Shown here: positions 27,785-36,885 of the stretch, piece after piece
Layout: every line of letters begins with the position of its first letter
Position numbering within the stretch: position 1 is the first letter of the stretch
Assembly (NCBI GenBank): GCA_013002305.1
Contig: JABDKG010000096.1
Location: forward strand, 1-64,000
Reading direction: 5' to 3'
DNA: 64,000 nt
Origin: Hellea sp.
GTDB lineage: Bacteria; Pseudomonadota; Alphaproteobacteria; Caulobacterales; Maricaulaceae
Program-made: the position numbers and the translations under genes
The notes under the pieces: model-generated
Databases searched by the model: none
What the model was told of the DNA's origin: nothing
Seen by the model: only the letters and a program-made list of their open reading frames with translations

Positions 27785-28522
27785 TTAAGAGCAGGCCGGG
27801 CAGTCCGGATCTTTCGGAAGCAAGACAGTCCGGCTCTCTGATGACAGCCCGTCAAAAATCCATAGTTTGCCGGATAGTGACATGCCCGCACCTGTAATAA
27901 GTTTTACCGACTCCAGCGCCATCATTGAGCCCACAATACCGGCGAGCGCGCCGACTATTCCGACCTCGGAGCAGGTTTCGGCATTTGGAGGGATTTGCGG
28001 AACAAGACATTGATAGCAAGGCTGATCAGGGCCCGCTCCAAAAATCCCGACCTGCCCGTCAAATCTGCCGAGCGCTCCGGATATTAATGGAATGCCCAAC
28101 TGCAGCGCCGCCTTATTGATTAGAAATCGGGTCTTAAAATTATCAGTACCGTCCAAAATCACATCATGACCCGAGAGCAAATCTTCAGCGTTTTCTTCCG
28201 TTAACCGGATCTGACGCGCAGTGATCTGGATGTCCGGATTTATGGCCCGGAGAGTGCTTGCCATCGCGCCTGATTTTTCCCGGCCAATATCCCTATTTGC
28301 ATACTGGATTTGACGCTGTAAATTGGAAAGTTCGACCGCGTCATCATCTATGATCTTGATGTGACCAACGCCAGCCGCAGCCAGATAGAGCCCCGCCGGT
28401 CCGCCAAGCCCGCCCGCACCGACAATAGCGATCTTCGCCTCCAGCAATGCCCTTTGACCAGAGCCGCCAATTTCTTTTAGGACCAGATGCCGGGCATATC
28501 GTTTCAACGCGTCAGGTGTCAT
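27785..28522 (-). CDS. MoeB/ThiF family adenylyltransferase
   Basis: A 245-residue E1-like enzyme that adenylates the C-terminal Gly of a ubiquitin-like sulphur carrier such as MoaD or ThiS. The Rossmann ATP site is VGAGGLGGPAGLYLAAAGVG. IIDDDAVELSNLQRQ, the catalytic DGTDNFKTR and the zinc Cys pairs (CYQC and the terminal CPAC) are all present. No rhodanese domain is fused. MoeB and ThiF roles cannot be separated from sequence, and no moa or thi gene is adjacent. It is convergent with the PilZ gene. Confidence 0.9.
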   Translation of the reverse strand: MTPDALKRYARHLVLKEIGGSGQRALLEAKIAIVGAGGLGGPAGLYLAAAGVGHIKIIDDDAVELSNLQRQIQYANRDIGREKSGAMASTLRAINPDIQITARQIRLTEENAEDLLSGHDVILDGTDNFKTRFLINKAALQLGIPLISGALGRFDGQVGIFGAGPDQPCYQCLVPQIPPNAETCSEVGIVGALAGIVGSMMALESVKLITGAGMSLSGKLWIFDGLSSESRTVLLPKDPDCPACS

Positions 28523-28559
28523 ACCTGATATTTATGTTTTATCGCCAAAGAAATAAAGA

Positions 28560-28577
28560 CCGGGTCTATTGGCCCGG
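28560..28577 (-). terminator. Possible terminator hairpin at the end of the exported-protein gene
   Basis: CCGGG (28560-28564) and CCCGG (28573-28577) form a 5-bp GC stem that spans the stop codon at 28566-28568. On the minus strand a T-rich but interrupted stretch follows, so termination here is only moderately likely. Confidence 0.35.
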
Positions 28578-29006
28578 ATTTGCCGCCATCATCTGTTTAT
28601 AACTGGCGATGATTTGAGCGGAGCCGGCTTGATTACAGCCGAGCGTTAGAAAATTTCTAATCTCGGCGCCATCAGATGTTCGGCCGGATACGATAAGATC
28701 AATAGCGAGCAGTCCAGCCGCTTCTCCAAGTATCGCCGCATCTTCCTGAGGCATATTTGCATAAGTTTCTAAGACAGACGGGGGCATTTTCTGCACGATA
28801 GATTCGCCCATTTGGCTAGCCAAAACCTGATCTCGCCCCGCCAATAAATCAGAGACCTGTTTTAATGAGAGAGGCAGCATAAAATCAGCCATCGCGCCGC
28901 CGACTTCTGAATAAACATTACAAGACGCATCTTGTTGTGCCTGCGCCGGGACCGCCAGAGCAAGCGCTGCACCGGCCGCAATCGCGGTTTTAACTAACAT
29001 ACGCAT
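28566..29006 (-). CDS. Small exported protein of unknown function
   Basis: A 146-residue protein with a signal peptide (VKTAIAAGAALALAVPAQA) and an all-helical mature part carrying two Cys residues (CNVY and LGCNQ) that could pair. I recognise no domain. The ATG at 29006 is preceded by AAGGA and gives a clean signal peptide; an ATG at 29027 adds seven residues and has a poorer site. It sits 43 bases upstream of the MoeB/ThiF-like gene in the same direction. Confidence 0.7.
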   Translation of the reverse strand: MRMLVKTAIAAGAALALAVPAQAQQDASCNVYSEVGGAMADFMLPLSLKQVSDLLAGRDQVLASQMGESIVQKMPPSVLETYANMPQEDAAILGEAAGLLAIDLIVSGRTSDGAEIRNFLTLGCNQAGSAQIIASYKQMMAANPGQ

Positions 29007-29190
29007 AATGTGATCCTTAATGTTCATTGTTGCCCAAAAGTCATTGTGATCGAAAATAGCCGTGCCGTAAATCGTAAATCACAGAGAATTTCAAATAGGT
29101 CCCCAAGCGCGCTTGACCATTCCCCAAAATTACCATTAATATGACAGCGTTGTCATTTTGACAGTTAAACTAAGCTGTTTATGGTATTAT

Positions 29191-32100
29191 ATGACCGAAT
29201 TTTCCAAGATATTAATTGCCAACCGCGGCGAAATCGCCATCCGGATAATGCGCGCTGCAAACGAGCTTGGTAAAAAAACGGTCGCGGTCTATGCGGAAGA
29301 GGATAAGCTTGGCCTGCATCGCTACAAAGCTGATGAAGCTTATCTGATCGGTCAGGGAATGGGACCGGTTAAAGCTTATCTGTCTATTGAAGAGATTATA
29401 CGCGTTGCCGTCGATTGCGGCGCGGACGCCATTCATCCGGGTTACGGTCTATTGTCGGAAAATCCGGATTTCGTTGATGCATGCCAGGCTGCCGGGATTG
29501 CTTTTATTGGTCCGCGCGCGGAATCCATGCGCTTGTTGGGTGACAAGGCTTCGGCCCGTAATGTTGCCGTAAAGGCCGGGGTACCGGTAATTCCGGCAAC
29601 GGATGTCCTGGGCGACAATATGAAATTGATTAAACAGCAAGCAGCCGAAGTTGGCTATCCGCTGATGCTCAAAGCCAGCTGGGGCGGCGGCGGACGCGGA
29701 ATGAGGCCGATCCACAAAGAGAGCGAACTCGAAAGTAAAATTCTTGAAGGTCGCCGTGAGGCCGAAGCTGCATTTGGAAATGGTGAGGGCTTTCTTGAAA
29801 AAATGATCACCCAAGCCCGCCACGTAGAAGTTCAAATTCTGGGTGATAAAAATGGCAATATCTATCACCTTTGGGAGCGCGATTGCTCGGTTCAGCGCCG
29901 CAATCAAAAAGTCGTTGAGCGCGCACCCGCGCCCTATTTGACTCAAGAACAGCGGGATAAGATTTGCGCCTTAGCGGTCAAGTTAACCAAACACGTCGGT
30001 TATGAATGCGCCTGTACGGTTGAGTTTCTGATGGATATGAAGACCGATGAGTTTTATTTTATCGAAGTCAATCCTAGGGTTCAGGTCGAGCATACTGTCA
30101 CCGAAGAAGTAACCGGCATTGATATTGTCCGCTCGCAAATTTTACTGGCCGAGGGCAAAACTTTAGAGCAGGCAACCGGCGCGGCATCACAAGAAGATAT
30201 AATTCTAAATGGTCACGCGCTTCAGTGCCGCGTTACGACCGAGGATCCTCAAAATAATTTCATTCCGGATTATGGACGGATTACCGCTTATCGCTCGGCG
30301 AACGGTATGGGGATCCGGCTTGATGGGGGAACCGCCTATTCCGGCGCGGTGATTACACGCTTTTATGATAGTCTTTTGGTCAAAGTTACGGCCTGGGCCC
30401 CGACGCCAGAGATGGCGATCGCCCGAATGGACAGGTCGCTACGGGAGTTTCGAATACGCGGCGTCTCGACCAATATCCCCTTCGTCGAAAACCTGCTCAA
30501 ACACCCGAAATTTTTGGATAATAGTTATACCACGAAATTTATCGATACGACGCCGGAATTGTTCGAGTTTCCGCGCCGCCAAAACCGCGCTAATAAGCTG
30601 CTGACTTATATCGCCGATATATCGGTCAATGGTCATACCCAGACAAAAGGCAAGCCGCGCCCGACGGCTGCCAAGCTTCGGATTGATGCTCCCGTTTTTT
30701 CAACTGACACGCCGCCCGCCGGCCTCAAAAACATGCTTGAAGAAAAAGGTGCTCAGGCTGTTGCAGATTTTGTGCGGGGTCAAAAGCGGGCAATGATCAC
30801 CGACACGACCATGCGCGACGCGCATCAATCTTTACTCGCGACGCGTATGCGCTCAATCGATATGCTCGGCATCGCCAAAAGCTACAGCCATAATTTGCCC
30901 GAGCTGTTTTCAATGGAATGTTGGGGCGGCGCGACATTTGATGTGGCTTACCGTTTCCTGCAAGAAGATCCGTGGCACCGGTTGCGCGAGCTAAGGGCCC
31001 GAATGCCCAACCTGCTGACCCAAATGTTACTGCGCGCCTCAAATGCAGTCGGTTACACCAATTATCCGGATAATGTTGTCGAGACATTTATTTGGCGCGC
31101 TGCCGAAAACGGTGTCGATGTATTTCGTGTTTTCGACAGTTTGAACTGGACGGAAAATATGCGCCTCGCCATCAAGACCGTCATCGAGACCGGCCGGATT
31201 TGCGAGGGCACGATTTGCTATACGGGCGATATTCTTAACCCTGAGCGTTCTAAATATGATCTTGATTACTATGTCAGCATGGCCCGGGAGCTGCAGGACA
31301 TGGGTATTCATATCCTTGGACTTAAAGACATGGCAGGCTTGTTAAAACCAGCAGCAGCGCGGGTTCTGGTTAAGGCCTTGAAAGAAGAAACAAATTTACC
31401 CATACATTTTCATACGCATGATACGAGCGGTATATCGGCCTCAACTGTTCTCGCCGCAATCGATGCCGGCGCCGATATTGCGGACGGCGCGATGGACGCA
31501 TTTTCCGGCGGGACTTCTCAGCCTTGTCTGGGATCAATGGTCGAAGCCTTGCGCCATACGGAGCGGGATACGGGTCTGGATATCGAAGCAATTCGCGAGA
31601 TTTCCGGTTACTGGCAACAGATTCGCAAATCTTACAGCGCCTTTGAAATCGGTGTGAACCCGCCAGCTTCGGAAGTTTACCTGCACGAAATGCCCGGCGG
31701 GCAATATACCAATTTGCGCGCGCAGGCTGATAGCCTCGGCCTTGCCGATCGCTGGCATGAAGTGGCACAGCGATATTCAGAAGCCAATCTGATGTTTGGC
31801 GACATCGTAAAAGTCACGCCGTCGTCCAAAGTTGTCGGCGATATGGCATTGATGATGGTGACGCAAGGTCTGACCCGCGATCAGGTTGAAGACCCCGATA
31901 AAGACATTGCTTTTCCCGCCTCGGTGATAGAGATGATGCGCGGAAATCTTGGACAACCGCCCGGCGGTTGGCCAAAAGCCATACAGAAAAAAGTTCTTAA
32001 GGGCGAAAAACCATTTACCGTCAGGCCGGGAGAGAAGCTTAAACCTGTCAATTTGGATGAGGTCCGTAATGAGCTGGTTAAAGAGCTTGAGGGTTATCCA

Positions 32101-32634
32101 GCCGATGACGATGATTTAAGCGCCTATCTGATCTACCCGAAAGTATTTCTGGATTATATGGGTCGGCGCCGGACATATGGCCCCGTTTGGTCTTTGCCAA
32201 CGCCTGTATTTTTCTGGGGCATGAATATTGGCGAAGAGATTTCGGTCGAGATCGATCCGGGAAAGACGCTCGAAATTCGGCTCGTCGCGATTAGCAATAC
32301 GCGTGAGGACGGCGAAGTTAAGGTCTTCTTTGAGCTAAATGGACAACCGCGTTCGATCATGGTTCCAGATCGTTCGGTTCAGGGCTTGACCCAAAAGCGC
32401 CGTCAGAAAGAAGCCGGAAATAAAAAACAAGTCGGCGCGCCAATGCCCGGTTCGATTTCAACCATCGCAATCGCCGAAGGCGACGCCGTCAAAGCCGGAG
32501 ATCTGGTTTTGACCATTGAAGCTATGAAAATGGAAACGGCCATACACGCAGATAGTTCAGGCAAAATCAAAGCTATCCATGTCGTGCCCGGCGATCAAAT
32601 CGACGCTAAGGATTTATTGGTCGAAATCGCGTAA
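29191..32634 (+). CDS. pyc: Pyruvate carboxylase
   Basis: A 1147-residue single-chain biotin enzyme that makes oxaloacetate from pyruvate and bicarbonate to refill the TCA cycle. Domain order is normal: the biotin carboxylase begins KILIANRGEIAIRI and has the Gly-rich ATP loop SWGGGGRGMRPI and EVNPRVQVEHTVTE. The carboxyltransferase begins TDTTMRDAHQSLLATR and has the metal-site HFHTHDTSG. A PYC/OADA region follows, and the C-terminal biotinyl domain has EAMKMETAI. The ATG at 29191 gives the standard start. Its stop is 3 bases from that of the convergent acyl-ACP synthetase gene. Confidence 0.97.
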   Translation: MTEFSKILIANRGEIAIRIMRAANELGKKTVAVYAEEDKLGLHRYKADEAYLIGQGMGPVKAYLSIEEIIRVAVDCGADAIHPGYGLLSENPDFVDACQAAGIAFIGPRAESMRLLGDKASARNVAVKAGVPVIPATDVLGDNMKLIKQQAAEVGYPLMLKASWGGGGRGMRPIHKESELESKILEGRREAEAAFGNGEGFLEKMITQARHVEVQILGDKNGNIYHLWERDCSVQRRNQKVVERAPAPYLTQEQRDKICALAVKLTKHVGYECACTVEFLMDMKTDEFYFIEVNPRVQVEHTVTEEVTGIDIVRSQILLAEGKTLEQATGAASQEDIILNGHALQCRVTTEDPQNNFIPDYGRITAYRSANGMGIRLDGGTAYSGAVITRFYDSLLVKVTAWAPTPEMAIARMDRSLREFRIRGVSTNIPFVENLLKHPKFLDNSYTTKFIDTTPELFEFPRRQNRANKLLTYIADISVNGHTQTKGKPRPTAAKLRIDAPVFSTDTPPAGLKNMLEEKGAQAVADFVRGQKRAMITDTTMRDAHQSLLATRMRSIDMLGIAKSYSHNLPELFSMECWGGATFDVAYRFLQEDPWHRLRELRARMPNLLTQMLLRASNAVGYTNYPDNVVETFIWRAAENGVDVFRVFDSLNWTENMRLAIKTVIETGRICEGTICYTGDILNPERSKYDLDYYVSMARELQDMGIHILGLKDMAGLLKPAAARVLVKALKEETNLPIHFHTHDTSGISASTVLAAIDAGADIADGAMDAFSGGTSQPCLGSMVEALRHTERDTGLDIEAIREISGYWQQIRKSYSAFEIGVNPPASEVYLHEMPGGQYTNLRAQADSLGLADRWHEVAQRYSEANLMFGDIVKVTPSSKVVGDMALMMVTQGLTRDQVEDPDKDIAFPASVIEMMRGNLGQPPGGWPKAIQKKVLKGEKPFTVRPGEKLKPVNLDEVRNELVKELEGYPADDDDLSAYLIYPKVFLDYMGRRRTYGPVWSLPTPVFFWGMNIGEEISVEIDPGKTLEIRLVAISNTREDGEVKVFFELNGQPRSIMVPDRSVQGLTQKRRQKEAGNKKQVGAPMPGSISTIAIAEGDAVKAGDLVLTIEAMKMETAIHADSSGKIKAIHVVPGDQIDAKDLLVEIA

Positions 32635-32637
32635 TTG

Positions 32638-34218
32638 TCAGACGCCGAGGGCCTCTTTCGCCATTTTCGTGACTTCGACATAGTTGAGCTTTCCGGTCCC
32701 GAGAACCGGAAGTGCCTCGACGATGACGATTTTCTTCGGAACGGAAATTTCAGCAACGCCGTGAGTTTGCGCCCAGGCCAATAGTTCATGGCGAACGGCA
32801 GTGGCGTCCTCGGTGACCAAGACAATCTGCTCGCCTTTTCGTTTGTCCGGCAATATTGCGGCCGCATGCATATAGTCTGGCCAAACTGCTGAAGCGCAAT
32901 TTTCGACAACAGCCAAAGATACCATTTCACCGCCTATTTTGGCGAAACGCTTAATCCGGCCGCGAATAACATAATAACCTTCTTCATCGACCGAAACGAC
33001 GTCACCTGTATTGTGCCAGCCCTCGTCCAAAGCGATAACCTCTCCCGGGCTTTCGGGGGAAATATATCCTGTCATAATGTTCGGTCCGCGAACCCAAAGG
33101 CAGCCCGCGCCTTCGAGACCTTCAACGGGTTCCAGTCTGGATTCTATTCCCGGAAGCATTTTCCCGATTGTACCGGCGCGAATATCACCGGGTTGATTGG
33201 CCGCCAGAACCGGCGCCCCTTCAGTGACGCCATAACCTTCGAGGATTTCAAATGAAAAGCGCCGCTCAGCCGTGTTGCGGGTTTCCTCGCGAACACGCTC
33301 TGCCCCGCATACGGCAAAACGCAACGAATTGAGTCCGCCATCAGCGCTGGCGCGCATATATTGCTGTAAAAAAGTATCCGTTGCGAACATGACCGTTGAG
33401 CGGGTTTGAAAGACGCGCTTGGCAATGGTTTTGGTTTGAAGCGGTGAAGGATGAAGCACGGTCGGATAACCGCTGATAAGCGGCCACAACGTCCCGGCGG
33501 TTAAGCCGTAACAATGAAACATTGGGAGCGGATTGAAAATCTTATCTCCGTCCTCAAGATCAATATGCTGATCGATCTGCTCGACATTCGCCAGAATATT
33601 TGCGTGGCTGAGCACCACGCCTTTCGGGTTCCCCTCCGTGCCCGACGTAAATAGAATAACACCCGGTGCATCCGGAGAAACGCTGGGTGCTGCGATTTTA
33701 GGCGCGATAGGACCGAGCACAGCACGGAGCTTACCACGGGAATCAATTTGCTCTTTCATATCCTCCAGATAGATAAAGTCCATCTCGTCGGAGAGGTCTT
33801 CGATCAGAGTTTCGAGCCCGGCTATTTCGATAAATTTATGGGCCGTGATAACGGTTTTCAGAGGCGCTGTTCTGACCGCCGCTTTGAGATTTTTTATTCC
33901 AGCCGTAAAATTAAGCATTGCCGGCGTTCGTCCAGCGGCGTGGACGGCAAAAAAAGCGATAACAGCGCCGGCGCCGGTCGGCAGCAATATGCCAACATTT
34001 TCGCGCTTGCCTGTTAATTTGCTGAGCGGCGAAGACAGCGCAAATGCCGCGCGGCGTATTTCACCATAGGTCAAGACCCGGCCATCGCCATCCGTCAAAA
34101 TTTTCGTTTTTGGCCCGGCTGCTCTACAGGTTTCAAGAAATGCACCGAACAGACTTCGTCTCAGGCGTTTTTGAGCGCGTTTCGACAAGTCAGTAGATTT
34201 AAATGTCAGCGTTTCCAC
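32638..34218 (-). CDS. Stand-alone acyl-[ACP] synthetase, like the C-terminal half of Aas
   Basis: A 526-residue AMP-forming ligase. The P-loop ILFTSGTEGNPKGV, the VTEGAP A5-type motif, the WHNTGDVV A7 motif and the catalytic Lys in the C-terminal LPVLGTGKLNY are present. The stretches AVHAAGRTPAMLNFTAG, FNPLPMFHCYGLT and IKRFAKIGGEMVSLA match the synthetase domain of Aas, which reacylates lysophospholipids using ACP. The N-terminal PlsC acyltransferase domain of Aas is absent. It may activate fatty acids on ACP for another acyltransferase. The start is a GTG at 34218 with GGGGA eight bases upstream. Confidence 0.85.
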   Translation of the reverse strand: METLTFKSTDLSKRAQKRLRRSLFGAFLETCRAAGPKTKILTDGDGRVLTYGEIRRAAFALSSPLSKLTGKRENVGILLPTGAGAVIAFFAVHAAGRTPAMLNFTAGIKNLKAAVRTAPLKTVITAHKFIEIAGLETLIEDLSDEMDFIYLEDMKEQIDSRGKLRAVLGPIAPKIAAPSVSPDAPGVILFTSGTEGNPKGVVLSHANILANVEQIDQHIDLEDGDKIFNPLPMFHCYGLTAGTLWPLISGYPTVLHPSPLQTKTIAKRVFQTRSTVMFATDTFLQQYMRASADGGLNSLRFAVCGAERVREETRNTAERRFSFEILEGYGVTEGAPVLAANQPGDIRAGTIGKMLPGIESRLEPVEGLEGAGCLWVRGPNIMTGYISPESPGEVIALDEGWHNTGDVVSVDEEGYYVIRGRIKRFAKIGGEMVSLAVVENCASAVWPDYMHAAAILPDKRKGEQIVLVTEDATAVRHELLAWAQTHGVAEISVPKKIVIVEALPVLGTGKLNYVEVTKMAKEALGV

Positions 34219-34366
34219 TCATCTATCCCCATTGATTTTTTGGCGCCGCGAATTTTGGCGCGAACCTATGCTTTACCCTAAAATTCCAAGAGTGCAAATC
34301 ACTGCGTCAACGGATTTCCGCTTGCCAATCGTTATGTTAGGCAAAGCGTAAGGATATACGCATTTA

Positions 34367-35728
34367 ATGGAATCAATTGAGACATTTATCGCCACTAACC
34401 GGTTTGGACTTGGTCCGGCACCGGGCGAAGCAGAACGCGTCGCGTCTGATCCCAGAGGCTGGATTCACAACCAGATAGATCGTCGTCCCAAGACGCCAAA
34501 AGCGCTGAGTGGATTTCGCGATTCAGATGACATTATAGTCGATATTTTCGATAACCGCGATGATGCGCCTGCGCGCAAGAAAAACATACGGCGTGCGCTG
34601 CGCCAAGATTATGTTGACGAATTGATAGCTCGCGCCCGTCATATGATCAGTACGCCTAAACCGTTTGCCGAGCGCATGGTTATGTTCTGGTCTAATCATT
34701 TTACTGTGTCTTCAACCAAAGGCATTATCACGCCAGCTATTCCGGCCTATGAGCGCGAGGCGATAAGACCGAATATATTCGGGAAATTTGAAGATATGTT
34801 AATCGACGTGGTTAGGCACCCGGTAATGCTGACCTATCTCGATAATCAGCTTTCGGTCGGCCCGAATTCAATCGCCGGAATGCGGCGCAAATTTCGCACC
34901 GGTACCCCGACTTTAATGAATGAAAATCTCGCACGCGAAGTGCTTGAATTGCATACGCTCGGGGTCAAAGGGGGTTATGTTCAAGATGATGTGGTAGCGC
35001 TCGCCAAAGCGCTCACGGGCTGGAGCCACGGAGCAATTCTGGCCGGTCTTGACAATGACCGACTTCACGGAAAATTTGACTTTAAGAAATATATGCATGA
35101 GCCCAACTCAAAGCGGGTTCTGGGCAAACGCTATCGCGACAGCGGTAAGAAAACAGGCGTTAAAATTTTGAAAGATCTGGCGCGCCATCCGTCAACCGCG
35201 CGTCATATCGCAACCAAACTCGTTCGACACTTCGTGGCCGATGACCCACCGCTTGAGGTGGTCTATGATATCGCTTCAATTTATCTAGACAATAAAGGTG
35301 ATCTCAAGGAGGTCTCCAAAGCGTTGATCGATCACCCGGCGGTTTGGGCCGAGCCGACGCCTAAAGTCAAATCCCATTATGAGCTCATGATCTCGGCTTT
35401 TCGAGTACTGGGTATGACAGATGCCAATCCCGTCAATTTCGTTGAACCCTTGCGCGAATTTGGACAGGTACCGTTTTCCGCCCCGTCGCCGGCCGGCTGG
35501 CCTGATCAGGCCTCTAAATGGATTGCGCCGGAGAGTCTGATGCGGCGAGTAGAATGGCTGCGTAAATTCGCCGGCATGACGCCCGGTGGCATTAGGCCCG
35601 ATAAATTTCTTGATGATGTAATCGGACCGGTTGCGGGTGATGATACACGCCTTTGGGCGAGCCGCGCCCCGTCCACCGACGTGGCGCTCGGGCTCATTCT
35701 CGCCTGCCCTGAATTTCAGAGGCGGTGA
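34367..35728 (+). CDS. DUF1800 family protein
   Basis: A 453-residue protein of a widespread family with no assigned function. It begins with the typical FIATNRFGLGPAPGE and contains MVMFWSNHFTVS, the LARE..ELHTLGV region and ALTGWS. A C-terminal FG.VPFSAPSPAGWPD motif is also characteristic. I see no clear signal peptide, although other members are secreted. Its partner, the DUF1501 gene, begins inside its stop codon, a pairing conserved across many bacteria. Confidence 0.88.
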   Translation: MESIETFIATNRFGLGPAPGEAERVASDPRGWIHNQIDRRPKTPKALSGFRDSDDIIVDIFDNRDDAPARKKNIRRALRQDYVDELIARARHMISTPKPFAERMVMFWSNHFTVSSTKGIITPAIPAYEREAIRPNIFGKFEDMLIDVVRHPVMLTYLDNQLSVGPNSIAGMRRKFRTGTPTLMNENLAREVLELHTLGVKGGYVQDDVVALAKALTGWSHGAILAGLDNDRLHGKFDFKKYMHEPNSKRVLGKRYRDSGKKTGVKILKDLARHPSTARHIATKLVRHFVADDPPLEVVYDIASIYLDNKGDLKEVSKALIDHPAVWAEPTPKVKSHYELMISAFRVLGMTDANPVNFVEPLREFGQVPFSAPSPAGWPDQASKWIAPESLMRRVEWLRKFAGMTPGGIRPDKFLDDVIGPVAGDDTRLWASRAPSTDVALGLILACPEFQRR

Positions 35729-36885
35729 TGATGGATCGACGCAAGCTCATAAAATCAACCGCTGCAGCATTACTTGCGACCGGCATGATGCCGAAAATCG
35801 CCTTTGCTAACGTGCCGACGAACAAGCGATTTGTACTGATGTTCTTGCGCGGTGGTCTCGACGGCCTTCATGCCATGCCGCCTTTTGCCGATCCGAATTA
35901 CAAAAGGCTACGACCCAACATAGTCGTTGAAAACCCGATAAAGCTCGGCGGTTATTTTGGTCTCCACCCGTCTTTAAGACCGCTCATGCCGCTCTATCGA
36001 CAAAACCAGCTGCTGTTTATCCCGGCATCCTCGACCGACTATCGCCAACGATCGCACTTTGACGGGCAAAATTTCCTCGAAAACGGCAGCGGGCGGCCAT
36101 ACGGCGCGCTCGATGGTTGGCTCAACCGGGCCATCGTCAGTCTTAATGGCGGTGATCAGCGTCTGGGACTTGCGATCGGACAACAGGTGCCGCTGATTTT
36201 GCAGGGAAGCGGAAATATCCAGACATGGTCGGAAACCCGTTTGCCTGAGCTCAGCGATGATTTTTTGCAAAGGCTCAGCCATATTTACAAGGACGATGAA
36301 ATTTTCGCCAAGGCGTTTGCAGATGCCCAAAATAGGGAAGGGCCCAATCTCTCCATGCGTCCGGGAATGGGCCCGATCCGCGGACAGGATTTGACCCGAT
36401 CTGCCAAAGTCGTAGCTGACCTTCTTTCGCGCCGCGATGGGCCTCGCATTGCGGTGTTGGAATCTCAGGGTTGGGACACGCATTTTGATCAGGATCGCCG
36501 TCTTAATGGCTTGCTTGCGGGCGTCGCCGACGCCATCACGACTTTAAGATCAGATATGCGGTCGGTCTGGACGGACACAGTGGTTTTGGTGGTCAGTGAA
36601 TTTGGCCGAACAGCAGCGCAAAACGGCAATAAAGGCACGGACCACGGGACGGGCGGCCTTGCCATGTTGGCCGGTGGAGCAATTAAAGGCGGGCGGATCA
36701 CCGGTTACTGGCCGGGGCTAAAACGGTCGGCTCTATATGAAGGGCGGGATCTGCGGGCGGTGAATAGTTATGAGGGAATATTCAAATCCATCCTGATAGG
36801 ACATCTTGGCCTGATTGACACCGTCATCGCCGACCAAATTTTACCGGGGAACCGCACCGAGCCCATGCCCGGATTGCTGGTCTAA
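35728..36885 (+). CDS. DUF1501 family protein with Tat signal
   Basis: A 385-residue protein with a twin-arginine signal (MDRRKLIKS, then a hydrophobic stretch ending in AFAN), so it is folded before export. The FMLFLRGGLDGLHAMPP opening and VVVSEFGRTAAQNGNKGTDHGTGG are the DUF1501 sulphatase/alkaline-phosphatase-like metal-site motifs. The family is thought to act on secreted polymers, but no reaction is known. ATGs at 35728 and 35731 are both possible; the first overlaps the DUF1800 stop by one base. Translational coupling is likely. Confidence 0.88.
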   Translation: MMDRRKLIKSTAAALLATGMMPKIAFANVPTNKRFVLMFLRGGLDGLHAMPPFADPNYKRLRPNIVVENPIKLGGYFGLHPSLRPLMPLYRQNQLLFIPASSTDYRQRSHFDGQNFLENGSGRPYGALDGWLNRAIVSLNGGDQRLGLAIGQQVPLILQGSGNIQTWSETRLPELSDDFLQRLSHIYKDDEIFAKAFADAQNREGPNLSMRPGMGPIRGQDLTRSAKVVADLLSRRDGPRIAVLESQGWDTHFDQDRRLNGLLAGVADAITTLRSDMRSVWTDTVVLVVSEFGRTAAQNGNKGTDHGTGGLAMLAGGAIKGGRITGYWPGLKRSALYEGRDLRAVNSYEGIFKSILIGHLGLIDTVIADQILPGNRTEPMPGLLV

